DNA of 64,000 nt from Ochotona curzoniae (GCF_017591425.1 NW_024467104.1:62001-126000), one strand, 5' to 3'; counted from the first letter of the stretch, positions 12,371 to 24,641 are shown. Program-made: numbers and translations. Notes: generated by a model not told the origin, from the sequence alone.

Positions 12371-14080
12371 TAAAACATTTTACATTTTATTGTGAGTTGT
12401 TTACTGTGGCTTGCTACATATTAGTTTTATTTTGTTGTTCCTTTTATACGTATTTTCATCGCCAGAAAATCTTTCAACTTTGAGGAAAAGATTTAGAATT
12501 TTGGCAGAGAAGAACAATGAAAACTTATTAGGTAAATCCAAAGAGATTCATCCAATTATAAAAACTTAAATTTGAAACTTACATGGGAAAATCAACCTGT
12601 TACATTCAAGTGGTTCATAATAAGATCAGTGGATTTTTCATAAAAAACCTTGAAAGTCTCAGTGCTATCCATACACACATGCAGCACACACTCACACACA
12701 AAACCCTAGGGATCAAGTATTTGTGAATCAATGAATGATAGAAGAAAGAGAAGGAATGAAGAAATGCTTTTATTCTGAATTGACTTTCTGGGAGATAGAA
12801 CCACACACTTGGAAAAAAAAACAGCTGTTAATAAAGAAATTGCACAAAAATTCAAATGATTAGACACATGAATTAGTCCTAAAGAGATCACGATCAAAGT
12901 CTAATAAAATTGCCCTAAAAGTAAAGACGAGTTCAAAGTACAGTATTAGTTTGTATGTTGAGAATGTGTTTGAATTTTTTTTTTATTCTTCAGTATGAGA
13001 ACGTGTGAAAACAAGTGTGGTTGCTCCTAAAGGTCTAGCTAGATCCTCAATGGCAGCAAATCGTAGTGAGTAATTCCACAGTCTTTGGTGCCATATTCTT
13101 TTTCTCTACATTTTAAATTCATTTATTTTACCTTGTGCTTTCCTTCAAGCAACCAATATTTATCAGGTACCAGACATTTAGTTATAATGAAACAAAATGG
13201 TAATTTAGAAAGCAAATGTGTTATAGAGTTATCACTGTATATTTCAAATAGAATTTCTGCCTGACTACCAAATATTTCTTTATTTGAGCTACATCTTTCT
13301 AATGGGTTATTAGCATAACACAGTTTACATGAGCAGTACAAAATGGTTTAAGAATCTACACAGAAATTTGAAAATACGAATATGAACATTGTTATCCAAT
13401 CATCAGAGGGTTACTGTTTCATTGTTAGTGTAGCCTTAAGATAGTTACATATAATAAAGCTTCAGGTAGTAAGGGTACAGCAATTGTGATAAAGAGAAGC
13501 AAGCAGATTATTAGGAAAAATCTGTTAGTGTTTTAGTTGAACCATGAACGAATTTGAATATGACTAACATCATTTGTCACTCCAAATGACATGTAGTATA
13601 TGGATCAGTTCAGATTTTTATCACCATTCTTTGGGAGAGTACCATGGAAGTTAGCAGTGTGACAATATTTTGGTTATTGGCTTATCAATTTATTTATTTT
13701 GACAACTTTCTTTTCATTTATAAACCAGGATAGAAGCAGTCCTTATCTGTTTGGCACGGTTTAGATATCACTGCTCCATACCAACCTTGCATTTGTTTTT
13801 TCCTTTTTAACAAGAAGAAAAGCCTATAGAACCACTAAGCTGGATGAAGCTACTAAAACTGAGGACATATTAGGTAGAATTTCCCAAACAAGGAAAGAAT
13901 TGTGCTGGTTTAGATTTTTTTCCCCTTTCACCTTTTCTACTGTCTTCAGAGAATAATCTATGGAATGTAGCATCCATTTTCCCCCTTTAGCTTGTAAGTA
14001 TTCCTTGCTGGTATCCTATACATTGTACTTTCGACATTTTTGTTTTTCAGGTCAGTCAATGTTGTGACCTAGGAATTTTT
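12371..14080. other. No gene recognised; 3' flank of OR-2
   Basis: AT-rich, mostly unique sequence with small open frames on the minus strand that look like chance. No repeat identified with confidence. Confidence 0.5.
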
Positions 14081-14081
14081 A

Positions 14082-15008
14082 TTATTCATTTGAAATAGTT
14101 TTCTTACTACACAATTTCCAAAGGGCATTTTTCATCTGAGCATTTCTCAGGGTGTAGATTAGGGGATTTAACATAGGAGTTATCATGGTGTAGAATACAG
14201 CAACTGCCTTATCAATGGTTAAAGTAGCCGCAGGCCTCATGTACACAAATATGCAGGGAACAAAGAATAAGACAACCACTGTGATGTGGGAAATGCAAGT
14301 GGACAGGGCTTTCCGCCGGCCTTCCAAGCTGTGGGTCCTTAGGGAGCGCAGAATGACCACATAGGAAACCAGCAGGAGAAGGAAGTTTAACAGACAGATG
14401 AATCCACTGTTGGCAGCCACAAAAAGTCCAAGAGTATGGGTGTCAGTACAGGCAAGATTGAGCAATGGGTTTAGATCACACATAAAGTGGTCTATGATGT
14501 TAGGGCCACAGAAGGGTAACTGGATGATGAAAAACATTTGTATGATTGCATGAAGAAAGCCACCCACCCATACCACTGCCACTAGAAGGCCACACACCCT
14601 TCGGTTCATGATGGTTGTATAGTGCAAGGGCTTACAAATGGCTACATAGCGGTCATAGGCCATCACAGTAAGCAGAATGCCCTCAGCTCCGCCAAAGAAA
14701 TGTTCCCCAAAGACTTGTGTCATACATCCGTTGAACCTGATGGTCTTCCTTTCATGGAGGGAATCTGTGATCAGCTTTGGGGTGTTGACGGAGGAATAGC
14801 AGGCATCAATGAAGGAGAGATAGGCCAGGAAGAAGTACATGGGGGAGCCCAGCAATGGACTGGCAGTGATGGTGACCACAATGAGCACATTCCCTACCAC
14901 CGTGACTATGTAGATGATGAAAAACACAGCAAATACGACTTTCTGCATCTTTGGATTCTCTGTAAGCCCCAGGAGAATAAACTCTGTCACATTGTTCCCG
15001 TTCTCCAT
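14082..15008 (-). CDS. OR4C: Olfactory receptor OR-2, subfamily 4C (OR4C13-like), intact
   Basis: A complete 308-residue class II odorant receptor read on the minus strand. The ATG (15006-15008) is followed by NVT at residues 6-8. It carries GN (39-40), [12 protein letters not shown] (from 55), Cys95, [10 protein letters not shown] (116-125), KALSTCISH in TM6 and PMLNPLIY in TM7, with seven hydrophobic segments and no disruption. Its N-terminus and TM2 text ([14 protein letters not shown]) strongly recall human OR4C13. It is a close paralog of OR-3, which lies 17 kb away in the same orientation: the middle of the two genes is nearly identical while the ends differ clearly, which suggests gene conversion. 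A pyrimidine-rich acceptor lies just upstream and a candidate 5' non-coding exon about 2.2 kb away. Ligand unknown. Confidence 0.95.
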   Translation of the reverse strand: MENGNNVTEFILLGLTENPKMQKVVFAVFFIIYIVTVVGNVLIVVTITASPLLGSPMYFFLAYLSFIDACYSSVNTPKLITDSLHERKTIRFNGCMTQVFGEHFFGGAEGILLTVMAYDRYVAICKPLHYTTIMNRRVCGLLVAVVWVGGFLHAIIQMFFIIQLPFCGPNIIDHFMCDLNPLLNLACTDTHTLGLFVAANSGFICLLNFLLLLVSYVVILRSLRTHSLEGRRKALSTCISHITVVVLFFVPCIFVYMRPAATLTIDKAVAVFYTMITPMLNPLIYTLRNAQMKNALWKLCSKKTISNE

Positions 15009-15036
15009 GTATTTCGTGAAATGTATAACTACATTA

Positions 15037-15060
15037 TCTGAAAAAAATTATTAATGTAAT
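15037..15060 (-). other. Putative 3' splice acceptor of the OR-2 coding exon
   Basis: On the minus strand a TTTTTTTCAG sits 29 bases before the OR-2 ATG, with the AG at 15039-15038, so the coding exon would begin at 15037. The paralog OR-3 has the corresponding site. Use is inferred from the known OR gene layout. Confidence 0.5.
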
Positions 15061-16009
15061 TTTGAATTTATTATACTTCATTAGAACAATATAAAATAAA
15101 TGTTTGCATGCAGTGAGATTTTTAGTGGCATATGAATAAAGATTCTCAATTTTTGAAGACCCTTCAAATTCTGCTAAGTCATGAATATTTGTACACACAC
15201 AAGACAAGGAGCTCATTAGGATATACTTAATCATTGGAAATGACTTCAGCATAACTACCAGATAAACCAGCTAATCAAAATCTAAGCTTAAAAATGGATA
15301 TAATGGGCATGAAGGTAAACTTAAAAAAAATCACATTATTCTTTCAAAAATAGCAATATATTATCAGGTTACAGAGAAAATAAATAAGAAGCCAAAGAAG
15401 AACTTGAGAAAGTGGGAGTTTTGGGCCATTTCTCTTATAACAGACAACGTGTGTGCTGGATTAAATGGGCTGAGGCTGAGTAATACACAGGCACCAGGAA
15501 AGGAAATCCCTTTAGCCAAATATTAAGGATAGCTGATGTTATCAGTAGCTGGATGTTGGTGTTAAGAATGCAAATAAAGGATGTAAGAACTAGAGTGAAA
15601 GAATTCACAGAGCGTATTCTGTAATTTTCTTTGGTTTTTTGATAGTCGATAGTACAAAGTGCCTTCAAAAGTTCACGGAAAATGTGTATTAAGGAAAAAT
15701 ATAGTATGATTTGTAATGATTTTGGACTCAAATGCACCAAAATATACTTCAAATTTGATTCTGTTTTTTGTGACTGCTTTCAAGTAGCCTCATACACATT
15801 TTAATGATGGACTGCCAGGGTCAACACAGAGTACTGAGTGCTTTCCATAGATGATTCTTATTAACATTAGAACAGTCTGCTTAGGTGATATTATTTACTC
15901 CAAGTGATAGACGAAACAGCAATCTCAGAGATGAATGTTGATAATATTAATACAATGTAGACTATAAAATAACTTATTAATGTTATAACAATATAATAAT
16001 GGGCTGAAA

Positions 16010-16170
16010 TGTACTGTATACCACTGTATTCTAAATGTTTACATAGATATTTTCTGATAATAACTTACTACAAATTCAGAAAACAGTTAACTAAAATTTT
16101 AATACTTCATTTTACATATTAGGGAAGAGAGGCATACAGAATTTAAGTGTTGTTCAAAGATCAAATATAA
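16010..16170 (+). repeat. Probable ancient MIR-type SINE in the OR-2 putative intron
   Basis: The order of words resembles the MIR core and 3' end: a TTTACATAG-like stretch, TTCATTTTACATATTAGGGAAG and GAGAGGCATACAGAATTTAAGTG. It is very diverged. A similar stretch lies at 32705-32860 upstream of OR-3, so it may predate the duplication. Confidence 0.45.
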
Positions 16171-17214
16171 GAGAAGGTCAAGATTATATAAGGTAATTCA
16201 TATGAATTATTTTACTTTTAAATTCTGAATTCATGTCTTATAGTATTATGTTTTAATAAGCAACATTGAACTAGTAATCTGTTTGAGTAATTTCAGTTGT
16301 CACTGCTTTACTACTAGGTTTTAGGCAAATCTGCCTAAAGTATTTTCTTTAGCTAATGCAGCAACACAAGCACATACAAGCACACAGGCACACTAATAGT
16401 CTTGATCTCCCAAATATCAACTCAAACGTGTTATGATAGTCATTGAAGGGCCTTTTATCACTGAATACACCCTAACTCCAGAAGGGTCCCCCAAATTCTC
16501 CACCATAGTGCCTAAAATGATTGTTGCTTTTCTTACATAAGTTGGATTTAAAATCAAAGGTATGTTGGGTTAGAACTTCAATTTTTCTACTTGGAAATTA
16601 TTTTACTTGGACACAATTCCTGATATATTCTTGCTTTCTAATTTAAAAAGCAGTAGCAATGATTTAATTTTACAGGTTGCTAAAGAGAATTGGTTGAAGT
16701 ATGTAACATGAAACCATCCCCATGGCAATGGGGCATACATAGGAATGAAGTTTGCTTTTAATGAATGTACATGCACTTAGAAGACAGATTTAGTGGTTAA
16801 GCAGTAATCAGAGACACATCCGAGCCTGAAATTATTTTCAGAAGAATCATCTCCAGTACTACTCTCAAAGAGGCAATCAAGACCCATTTTATCTGTAGAA
16901 GTTGATTAAAGGAACTTACACTATTTATGATCCATATTTAAACATTCTATCTATCTTCACTTATTTGAATTTATTTTAATTATTATCATAAATTTTGGTT
17001 ATCAATGATGCACCTATGGCCAAAAACATGGTGTCTGGCTTCAGAGAGTTGTGTGCAAAAATTATTCATTCCTATTTTTAAGCTTTTTAACTTCCTGCTT
17101 AATAATTTCCATTTATCTTTTGAAAATTGAGATGAGAATAAAAATTGCACCAATATATTTGAAATATGATCTTACTATGGATGGAAATATCAATCTTTAA
17201 TGCGCACCAGAAAT

Positions 17215-17300
17215 ATTGAAACTTACCTTAGTAGCCTTAGTGGTTAGATGAACTTAATCTCACTTGGCATGTTTCAGAAACAGTCTGTTCTCAAATTGAT
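17215..17300 (-). other. Candidate 5' non-coding exon end and splice donor of OR-2
   Basis: Read on the minus strand, 17230-17221 gives TAAGGTAAGT, a consensus 5' splice site with the intron starting at 17226. The OR-3 upstream region holds the matching site (33530-33521, CTAAGGTGAG) in recognisably homologous sequence, sharing CTACTAAGGT. Joined to the acceptor at 15038-15039 this would give an intron of about 2.19 kb. The exon's 5' end is not known. This is inference from two paralogous copies; no transcript was seen. Confidence 0.4.
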
Positions 17301-17699
17301 CTCGTCATTAGAGATGCTTCACATTTAAAAGAATCTATACAGAAAATTTAATGTCAAATCAACTATCAAGAAGCTATATTTATTTAGTATGCAGTTCTGA
17401 GTACATTGCCATACGTCAACAAAGCCTATTTATAAAAGTATTTTTATGAGTATAAATATTTCCATCCATTCTAACCCTATAAGCTTTTTCCACATAAATC
17501 CCTGGATTTGAACTAAAATAGATCCACTTTAAACACTTCAAGGAATTGGTCCTTTATACGTTGCTCTGATCTGATAGTGCAACAGGCAGAACCTGCAGAG
17601 AATGTGAGCATAAGTGAGTCCCATCTATAATTTATCTTCCTGTGGCTATATGAATGACAAAAACATTCTCACATCATATAATTTAAAGAAGTTTCCACA

Positions 17700-17880
17700 A
17701 ATGTTCAGGGACCTTGTTCTGTTTCTTCTGCTTTCTCTCTCAGGTACTAATTATCTCCCTTGATGGAAGGACTTTGTCTTAGAAGCAGGTATTCTGGAGA
17801 GACACGTGGGGGGGGGGGAACTTCTATCCTTGAATGGGGAATTGCATTCCCTACACTGGAAACATGAGCCAGTCATCTTT
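17700..17880 (-). promoter_or_regulatory. Upstream block of OR-2 matching the OR-3 promoter region
   Basis: Similar to 33900-34080 upstream of OR-3: shared words include AATTATCT, ATTCTGGAGAGACA versus TTATGGAGATACA, and GGGGAATTGCATTCCCTA versus GGGAATTGGATTTCCTA. The TAATTA-type site survives (17748-17754 on the plus strand as CTAATTAT) but the adjacent EBF half reads CTCAGGTA in place of TCCCAGGGA. A run of ten or more G lies at 17810-17819. Confidence 0.4.
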
Positions 17881-18219
17881 CTGTATCTGAAGGGATTATG
17901 GAGGCTAAATGCCATTGAATAACCAGGGGGAGTAATTCTACTGTGCGCAACTGTGAGATAGGTTCCCTATTTCGTGTCATATGAAGCTCTTTTGTGGAGG
18001 ACAGAGATCAGAAGTGCAGCTTACAGTCAGTCAGCCATGTGGGAAAGCCAGTGGCCAGTGGAGAACTGCAGCTCACCACCACTTCAAGCAAGGGACACTC
18101 ACAGTGCAGAGGACTAAGGAATAAAAAGATTTGGAGAAAGAGGTGGAGGTAGACTGCATGACCAGAGTCAATGGCAGCCTAGTCTAATGTAGAAACGCAT
18201 GAATCACATTTGTTCTGAG

Positions 18220-20103
18220 TCCTGACAGGAACCAGAGTGAGGAAAAGGTTCTAATTGGTCATTTTTTCCCCCCATTCTCCTACAAAGCACCTGGACCAGA
18301 AAGGGGAAGGTGCCATTTTGAAGGCAGCCTGGACCTGCCAGGATCCACCGCTGATATGACACAAGTGAATGTTGTGCAACTGTGAAGGACCTAGCAGCAC
18401 CTCGCCCTGCATGAGTGCATGCAATTAGGTGGTTTTGTTGAAAGAATAAATCTGTGTTCCACACTGACTTTGAGTGGCTACTGGTGGCCTGGTATGGGGC
18501 TGAGCTCACATCTGGGACTGTGAGGCATGTACAAACCCTGCATTTCCCTGGGGTCACAAGGGCAGCTTTGTGGGTTTGAGAGGAGCTTCAGCATCCTGTA
18601 ACTATAGGAGTCTTTAAAAACTTGGAATTCTGTGCATGATGGTGTGTGGTAGTTAGCTGGGTCTCTTGGTCCAGACAGAATTGTGCAGACCTTTTTTGTA
18701 GTTCATGTGCTGGCGTGGGTGGGAATTGTAGCCACCATGCATTGACCACCTTAAAAGAAACGAGGTGAGGCAGTGATTCCACTAACACACATGATCACTG
18801 CCTCCCCCTGGCTAACAAAAGAGGAGCTACAGCAGGCTGAATTTGGATGTGACCCTGGACTCCTGGACACACTTGAGCCCTGATCAGAGTATGTTGCCCA
18901 CAGTTAAGAATATCTCAGTTATATAGAAAACGACTAGAAGAAATGAGAAAAACCAGCAAATGTCATTCACAGTTTATGGGAAACAAACAATTCAACATAC
19001 ACATCTTAGGAGTTCCTGAAGGTGTAGAAAAACAGAATGTATTGGAAGGTCTGTTAGGTGAAATAAAAACTGAAAACTTCCCTAATTTGGAGAAAGAAAT
19101 GGGTGTCTAAGTATCGGAAGCACATAGATGCCCTAGCAGGCACGGTCAGAAAAGATTGTCACCACAATACATTATAGTCAAACTTTTCACAATAAAACAT
19201 TTGGAAAAGCTATTAAAATGTGCACAAGAAAAGCAAGAGTACATTCTAACAGGAGATTCTTTCACCAGAAACCTAACCAGCTAGGAGATAATTGAGAGAC
19301 ATAGTCCAGATACTAAAAGAAATCTTCAACCCAGAATACTATACCCAATAAAGCTCTCATTTATACATAAAGGTGAAATAATTTCCAAAACAAACAGAAA
19401 TTGAAAGAATTTGCTATCATCTAATCACTCCTGCAATTGGTGGTTTAAGATGTGCTACACACAGAAATAGAATGTATAGGTAAAAAATCTTCTAATAAAG
19501 GTACAATGGAAATCCAAAGAAAACAATTATACTATTTATGAAAAAGTGGCAGAACCAAGTCAGTATCTTTCAAAAATAACCTTGAATACAAATGGCCTAA
19601 ATTCTCTAACCAAAAGATACAGACTGGCTTAATGAATTACAAACAAAACACATCTATTTGTTTGCCCATAAGAAACATATCTCACCAACAAAGATGCACA
19701 TAGGCTGAAGGTCAAAGGATGAAAAAAAATAGATTCCACACCAATGAAAAGGAAAACAAGCAGCGATAGCCAGTACAGCATCAGGAAAAATAGGCTTTAA
19801 CTCCAAAACTATTAAAAGAGATGAAGAAAGGCATTACATAATGAGCAAGGGATCAGTTGAGCAAGAAGACATGATTATAGCGAATGTATACACACCCAGT
19901 GCCAGGGCATCTGACTATTTAATGGATCTTAAGGGAGACTTAGACTTCAATACAATAATAAAGGGGGACGTAAACACCCCAATATCATCAGAAAGAAAAT
20001 CAGCAAAGAAACAACAGAGCTAATCTATTCTATGGATCAAACAGACCTAATTAATTGATCTACAGAAAAATTTATTTTACAGGTGTAGAATACACATTCT
20101 TTT
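18220..20103 (+). mobile_element. Decayed L1, probable 5' UTR through early ORF2, plus strand
   Basis: The 18900-19760 part is recognisable as L1 ORF1 with stops (for example the TGGGAGTTCCTGAAGG-like text near 19008 and TCAACCCAGAATACTATACC at 19327), followed by the ORF1/ORF2 junction and the endonuclease start (19840-20100). The GC-richer 18220-18880 stretch precedes it and is probably the L1 5' UTR. It is interrupted at 20104. Confidence 0.65.
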
Positions 20104-21931
20104 AAAAATCTTTATTTTATTTTTAATGTTGATTACGTGATTGAGAAGGATGTATGACCATGTGGGCCACTGACTCGGGAGACGAGGATCGAGATACGGA
20201 GGAAGATAGGTGGGACAAATGTTTCCAATTTTTTTTTTTTTATCCTGTATCTGCAGGGAGCAGGGTAGGGAGAGCAATGGAGGGGGCTCCTACTTGCTGC
20301 CAAACTACATCCACAACTGGGGATGAGGGATGATTATTTGATGCCATCTTAGTGACCCTGATGTGGGTTAAGAATGTTCTGAGGGTATTGCTTGAGTGGT
20401 TTTTTCTCATAGTTCTGAAAAATCCTGGGTTTTTGTATCTGTCAGCAGGTACTGCAGACTGGTTCAGACCAGCATTCCCCTAGACTGAATACCCACGTAT
20501 GCCAACAGATACTTCTGCCTGGCCTGGCCTGGGCTACTCCCAGTCTCAGCTCTCATGCTCACCAGTGGGAGCTGCAGTCTAAAAGGAGAGGTCCCCACGT
20601 CCTCTAGGCAGACCAGTTCCCAGCTGCAAACATCTCGTGTGCTGGTGGATGCTCAGCCCAGCCTGACATGGCCTGCCTCCAGGCCTGGCATTCATTGGTA
20701 GAAATGTGGCCCTGCCCAATGACATGCATCCATTTTGGCTCTCACTGGTGGGTTTAAAAACCAATCCCCTCCTGGCCCTTCCCTAGATCCAGCTCTCTTG
20801 TGGACTGGTGGGTACTGTTGTCTAACCCAGCCTGGCAAATTTCTGTTCTGGATCTTGCAAGTGCCAACATGTGCTAGGGTTCAGTCCAGCCAAACCTCAG
20901 ACCCAGCCCACATGCATGTCAAGGGTTGCTGCAGCCAGCACACATGAAAGCTAGAGTTGTAGGACCTGCCTTGCAGGGATAGGCCACAGTACCTGCCAGT
21001 GAGTGTTGGAGCAGGGAAGGATCATGTGAGGCTGGGCCATGACACTAACTGGTATGTGAGAGAGCCAAGTCTGGGAGCAGATTCTGTAAGGGATTATATG
21101 GGCTCATCCCTATGGGTTTGCAGTACCCATTGGTTTGCATAAGCTAGGGGTAATTATAGCCTAAGCTAGGCATGATTACAGAACTCACTGACATTCCTGG
21201 GAACTGAGATTGGAGGAAGGCCAGGCTGGCCCAGGCCACAGCTACTGTGGGTGGCCTGAGAATCAGGTATAGGGATGGGCTGGATTGTCATGCAAAGTCA
21301 TGCAAAGGCCAGGACTAGGGGTTGACTGTATTGAACAGGGGCCCAACATCTGTCAGCACAAGTGAGATATGAGTCTTGGAGTTGGCCTGGTGGGGGAGCT
21401 TGGGGAACTCCCCTATTAGGTTGTAGCTCACATTGGTGAATGTTAGAGCTGGGGCTGGGAATGGACCAGAGAAGGTAGGGTGGCACCATTCATCAGCATG
21501 TGTGTGGGTCGGCTCAAGCAGCTGGCAGGTTGGACTGGGCTGGGCTGGGCTGGGTTGGGCTGGGCTGGACCAGGCCTTAACACCCCACTGGCACAAGAAA
21601 GAATGAGGACAGGGTATGGGCTACACTGGGCTAGGCTACTTCATCTGTCAGTTCACGCGAGAGCCAAGGGTGGGGATAACTTGGGCAGAGCTAAGCTGCA
21701 ACAGCCACTGGCAGGAGTTGGGACGTGGGGGTGGCTTGGCCAGGCCAGGTTGCAACATCTGTTGTCAAGTTCCAGGACAAGGGGCTGGGCATGTCAGGCT
21801 GGGTCAGAGTACCATGGGCACATGTAAGATACAGGGTTGGGAATCGGTCTGGTAGAAGAACTAAGGGGCTCCTCTACTAGGCTACTATTATCACTGGTGA
21901 GTGCAAAGGCTGGGGCTGAGGGTGGGTTGAA
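20104..21931 (-). mobile_element. 1.83-kb GC-rich, VNTR-like retroposon inserted in L1
   Basis: Flanked by a 15-bp repeat (20089-20103 AATACACATTCTTTT, 21932-21946 AATATACATTCTTTT; 14 of 15 match), and on the minus strand ending in an A-rich tail with AATAAAATAAAG. The body is unlike the host L1: GC-rich, with degenerate short repeated blocks of GGCTGGGC, ACTGGTGAGTG and CAACATCTGTTGGCA-like words and a pure (GGGCT)n-like stretch near 21535-21570. No long frame and no known protein motif. It could be a structured non-autonomous retroposon, or an unusual L1 segment mobilised alone; the family is not recognised. Confidence 0.6.
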
Positions 21932-21946
21932 AATATACATTCTTTT

Positions 21947-22935
21947 CGTTAGTTCATGGAACTGACTCTAGGATATACTGCATGATAGGCTGTGAAGCTA
22001 GCCTCAGAAGATTAAATTAATTTTGAATCATATCATGTATCTTTTCTGACCACCATGAAATGAAGCTAGAAATTAATAACTCAAGAAATTCTTGAAAATA
22101 TGCAAGCTCATGGAGACTAAATAATACACTAGCAAATGATCATCAGGTCACAGATAAAATCAAAAGGGAAAAAAGTCTTGGAGATAAATGCAGATGGCAA
22201 TACAACATATCAAGGCTTATGAAAAAGCAGTGTAAAAAAAGAAAAAGCAATGTTACGACAGACGTTCATAGCAATTAGTGCTTATGCCAAGAGATGAGAA
22301 AGGCAATAAATAATTGATCTATCAATGCATTACAAGGACCTGCAAAACCACCAATAAACAAACCCAAACTAGTACAAATAAATAATTAAAATTACTGAAG
22401 AAATAAACCAAATTCAAACTAAAAAAAAATCCAATACATAAGATCAATGAATTGAATATCTCTTTTTTTAAAGTAATGAAATGGATATAGCACTGGATCA
22501 ACTAAACAAAAAAAAAAAAAAAGAGAAGACTTTAATAAAATCAGAAATGAAAAGGGAAATGTAAGAGTGGAAATCACAGATATACAATAAATTATTAAAA
22601 ATTACTACAATTAGCTCTATGCCAATGTATTGGAAAATTTTGGAAAAATTCTCACATGTCTGGATACATTCGATCTACCTAAATTGGGTTATGATGACAG
22701 AAAATCTAAAAGGACAATGACTAAGATAGAGATTGAATCAGCAATAAAGACCATTCCAACACAGTAAAGCCCAGAACAAGATGTCACTACTGAATTCTAA
22801 TAAACTTTTAAAGAACTAATTCCATTTTTTTTTAAAAAAATATTAAAAACAATTCAAAGGGAGGGAATCCTCCCAAACCCCTTTTATGAGGCCAGCATCA
22901 CCTTAATTCCAAAACCAGAAAATGCAGCAGAGAAA
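21947..22935 (+). mobile_element. Decayed L1 ORF2 continuing after the insertion, plus strand
   Basis: Resumes exactly where 20103 stopped (endonuclease region), runs through the linker and reaches CACCTTAATTCCAAAACCAGAAAA, the reverse-transcriptase stretch corresponding to ITLIPKPE. Many stops. Confidence 0.7.
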
Positions 22936-22954
22936 CAAAATTTTAAAGACAAAC

Positions 22955-23016
22955 CTGCCAACCCACAATACTTTACCCAGTGAAGATCTCATTAATAAAT
23001 GAAGGTGAAATATTTA
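22955..23016 (+). repeat. Second copy of an L1 ORF1-end segment
   Basis: CCAACCCACAATACTTTACCC and the following AGTGAAGATCTCATTAATAAATGAAGG resemble 19325-19385 of the same L1, which lies 3.6 kb upstream. It points to a rearranged or second L1 piece at this junction. Confidence 0.5.
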
Positions 23017-24010
23017 TCCATTGACTGATTGATGGCCACTTAATTGATTATGTATCTTAACTATTGTGAATATTGCTTTGATAAATATAGGAATGAAAAT
23101 ACCTTCACCTGCATGGAGCTAAGTGAATCCCTTATACCTCCAGATTTCCAGAAAGGACTCAAAAGTCAGCATGGACTATGGAATTTCTCTCAGTCAAGTC
23201 CAACAGTGTCATGGGCTACACTGACCTCTCTTACCTGGTCCTGCTGGCTTTTAGCTGCAGAACCCAGTTACTATGGCCCCACAAAATCTTTCCACTCTAC
23301 TCACCGCTCCATGGAGCCAGTGTTCTGGTTTGTCCATTCTTCTCTGTGAAATTCTCATAAACAGTCCTCTCGGAAAGTGTTTCCTTTTCCTTGTGTTTCT
23401 CTAATGTTACTGTGGCATCATCTCACTGTTCAATCATGTTGGATTTCTCCTGAACTCAAGATATTAAAGCAGCATCTTCATTCCCATATTTACCATAACA
23501 CTAGTCAGTTAAGATATGGACCAGTTATTTTTTTACACCTAGTAGGTTTCTTGGTACTTTAGATTTCCCTTTAGTTATGATTATACTATCTACAGATAAG
23601 GATGATTTAATTTCCTTTTCATAGTTAGAATGTCCTCTACTTTCTCTTACTGAATGCTTCTGGCTTGGGCTTTCCAGTATGTATGCTAAACAGAAAAGGT
23701 GTAAGCGAGTGTCCTTTTCTTCTGTATCTTAGACTGAAACTTTTCAGCCTTTTCATATTCAATATCTTGTTATCATGACATTTATTATGTTGATGCACAT
23801 TCCTTTTATACTTAACTTACTTTCTTTTAATCATGGAGGGATGCTGAATTATTGAAATTTACCAAATACCTTTCAGGAACCTATTGAGATAATCATATGG
23901 CTTTTGTTTTTCATCCTAGTGATGTATTGTAAACTGTTTATTGATGCATGTGTACTGAACTCTCCTTGAATTGCTAGAATTAATTCCATTTCATCACGGT
24001 AAACAAATTT
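23017..24010 (-). mobile_element. Decayed L1 pieces, minus strand, with an unassigned block
   Basis: 23017-23095 resembles the complement of the L1 ORF2 3' end (TTGATGG, CTATTGTGAATA, TGATAAATATAGGA). 23560-24010 resembles the complement of the reverse-transcriptase region, including ATTGATGCATGTGTACTGAAC. Between them, 23100-23560 is not recognised. Confidence 0.55.
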
Positions 24011-24641
24011 TCCCCCTTCTTTTAACAGAAACTTTCTTCAGATCTGAGAAGAATGCCTTTGGTATTCTGAATATTCTGCCAATCCACAACATGGAAGATT
24101 ATAGAATGAGAAGCAAAAGGCAGTTATGAATACCAGCTATGACCACATGACCACATACAGCAATGAGCACTATAATTGTCATGAATATTTACTTTTTATC
24201 TTGTTATGAATATAGCTATACATCTTTATATTCATTAATTGATATGTTTAAAATGTAGTTTTATTCCTTTAACATATAATATTATATTATTGGTTTTATC
24301 TCAGTATTTAAGTATTATCAATTTTGTATCATGGCATTTAAATCATTTGCTATCAGAAGATAAGTAGTCACAAATTGAGGGCTTTATTGCCTTTTCTAGA
24401 AGGAGATGGTATTTTTTCAGCTATACATAGTATAGTTTTGAATAATCTTATTTGAACAATGATCTTGTTAAAGCCTTTATCTGGAAATAAAATAGGATTT
24501 AAGGAGATGTTTATGGGCTCCAAGTTGACAAGGAGGGTGGACTTAAGATGGTTAAATTTTATGTGATTAACTTCCATGCATAAGAGATGCCTAGAAACCC
24601 GATAAAGTGCTATTTTGCATGTGTATGTGAGGACATTTCTT

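Noticed and set aside
23044..23360. Hydrophobic 101-codon frame as an OR pseudogene fragment
   Set aside because: None of the OR signatures ([26 protein letters not shown]) is present in any frame, even allowing for frameshifts.
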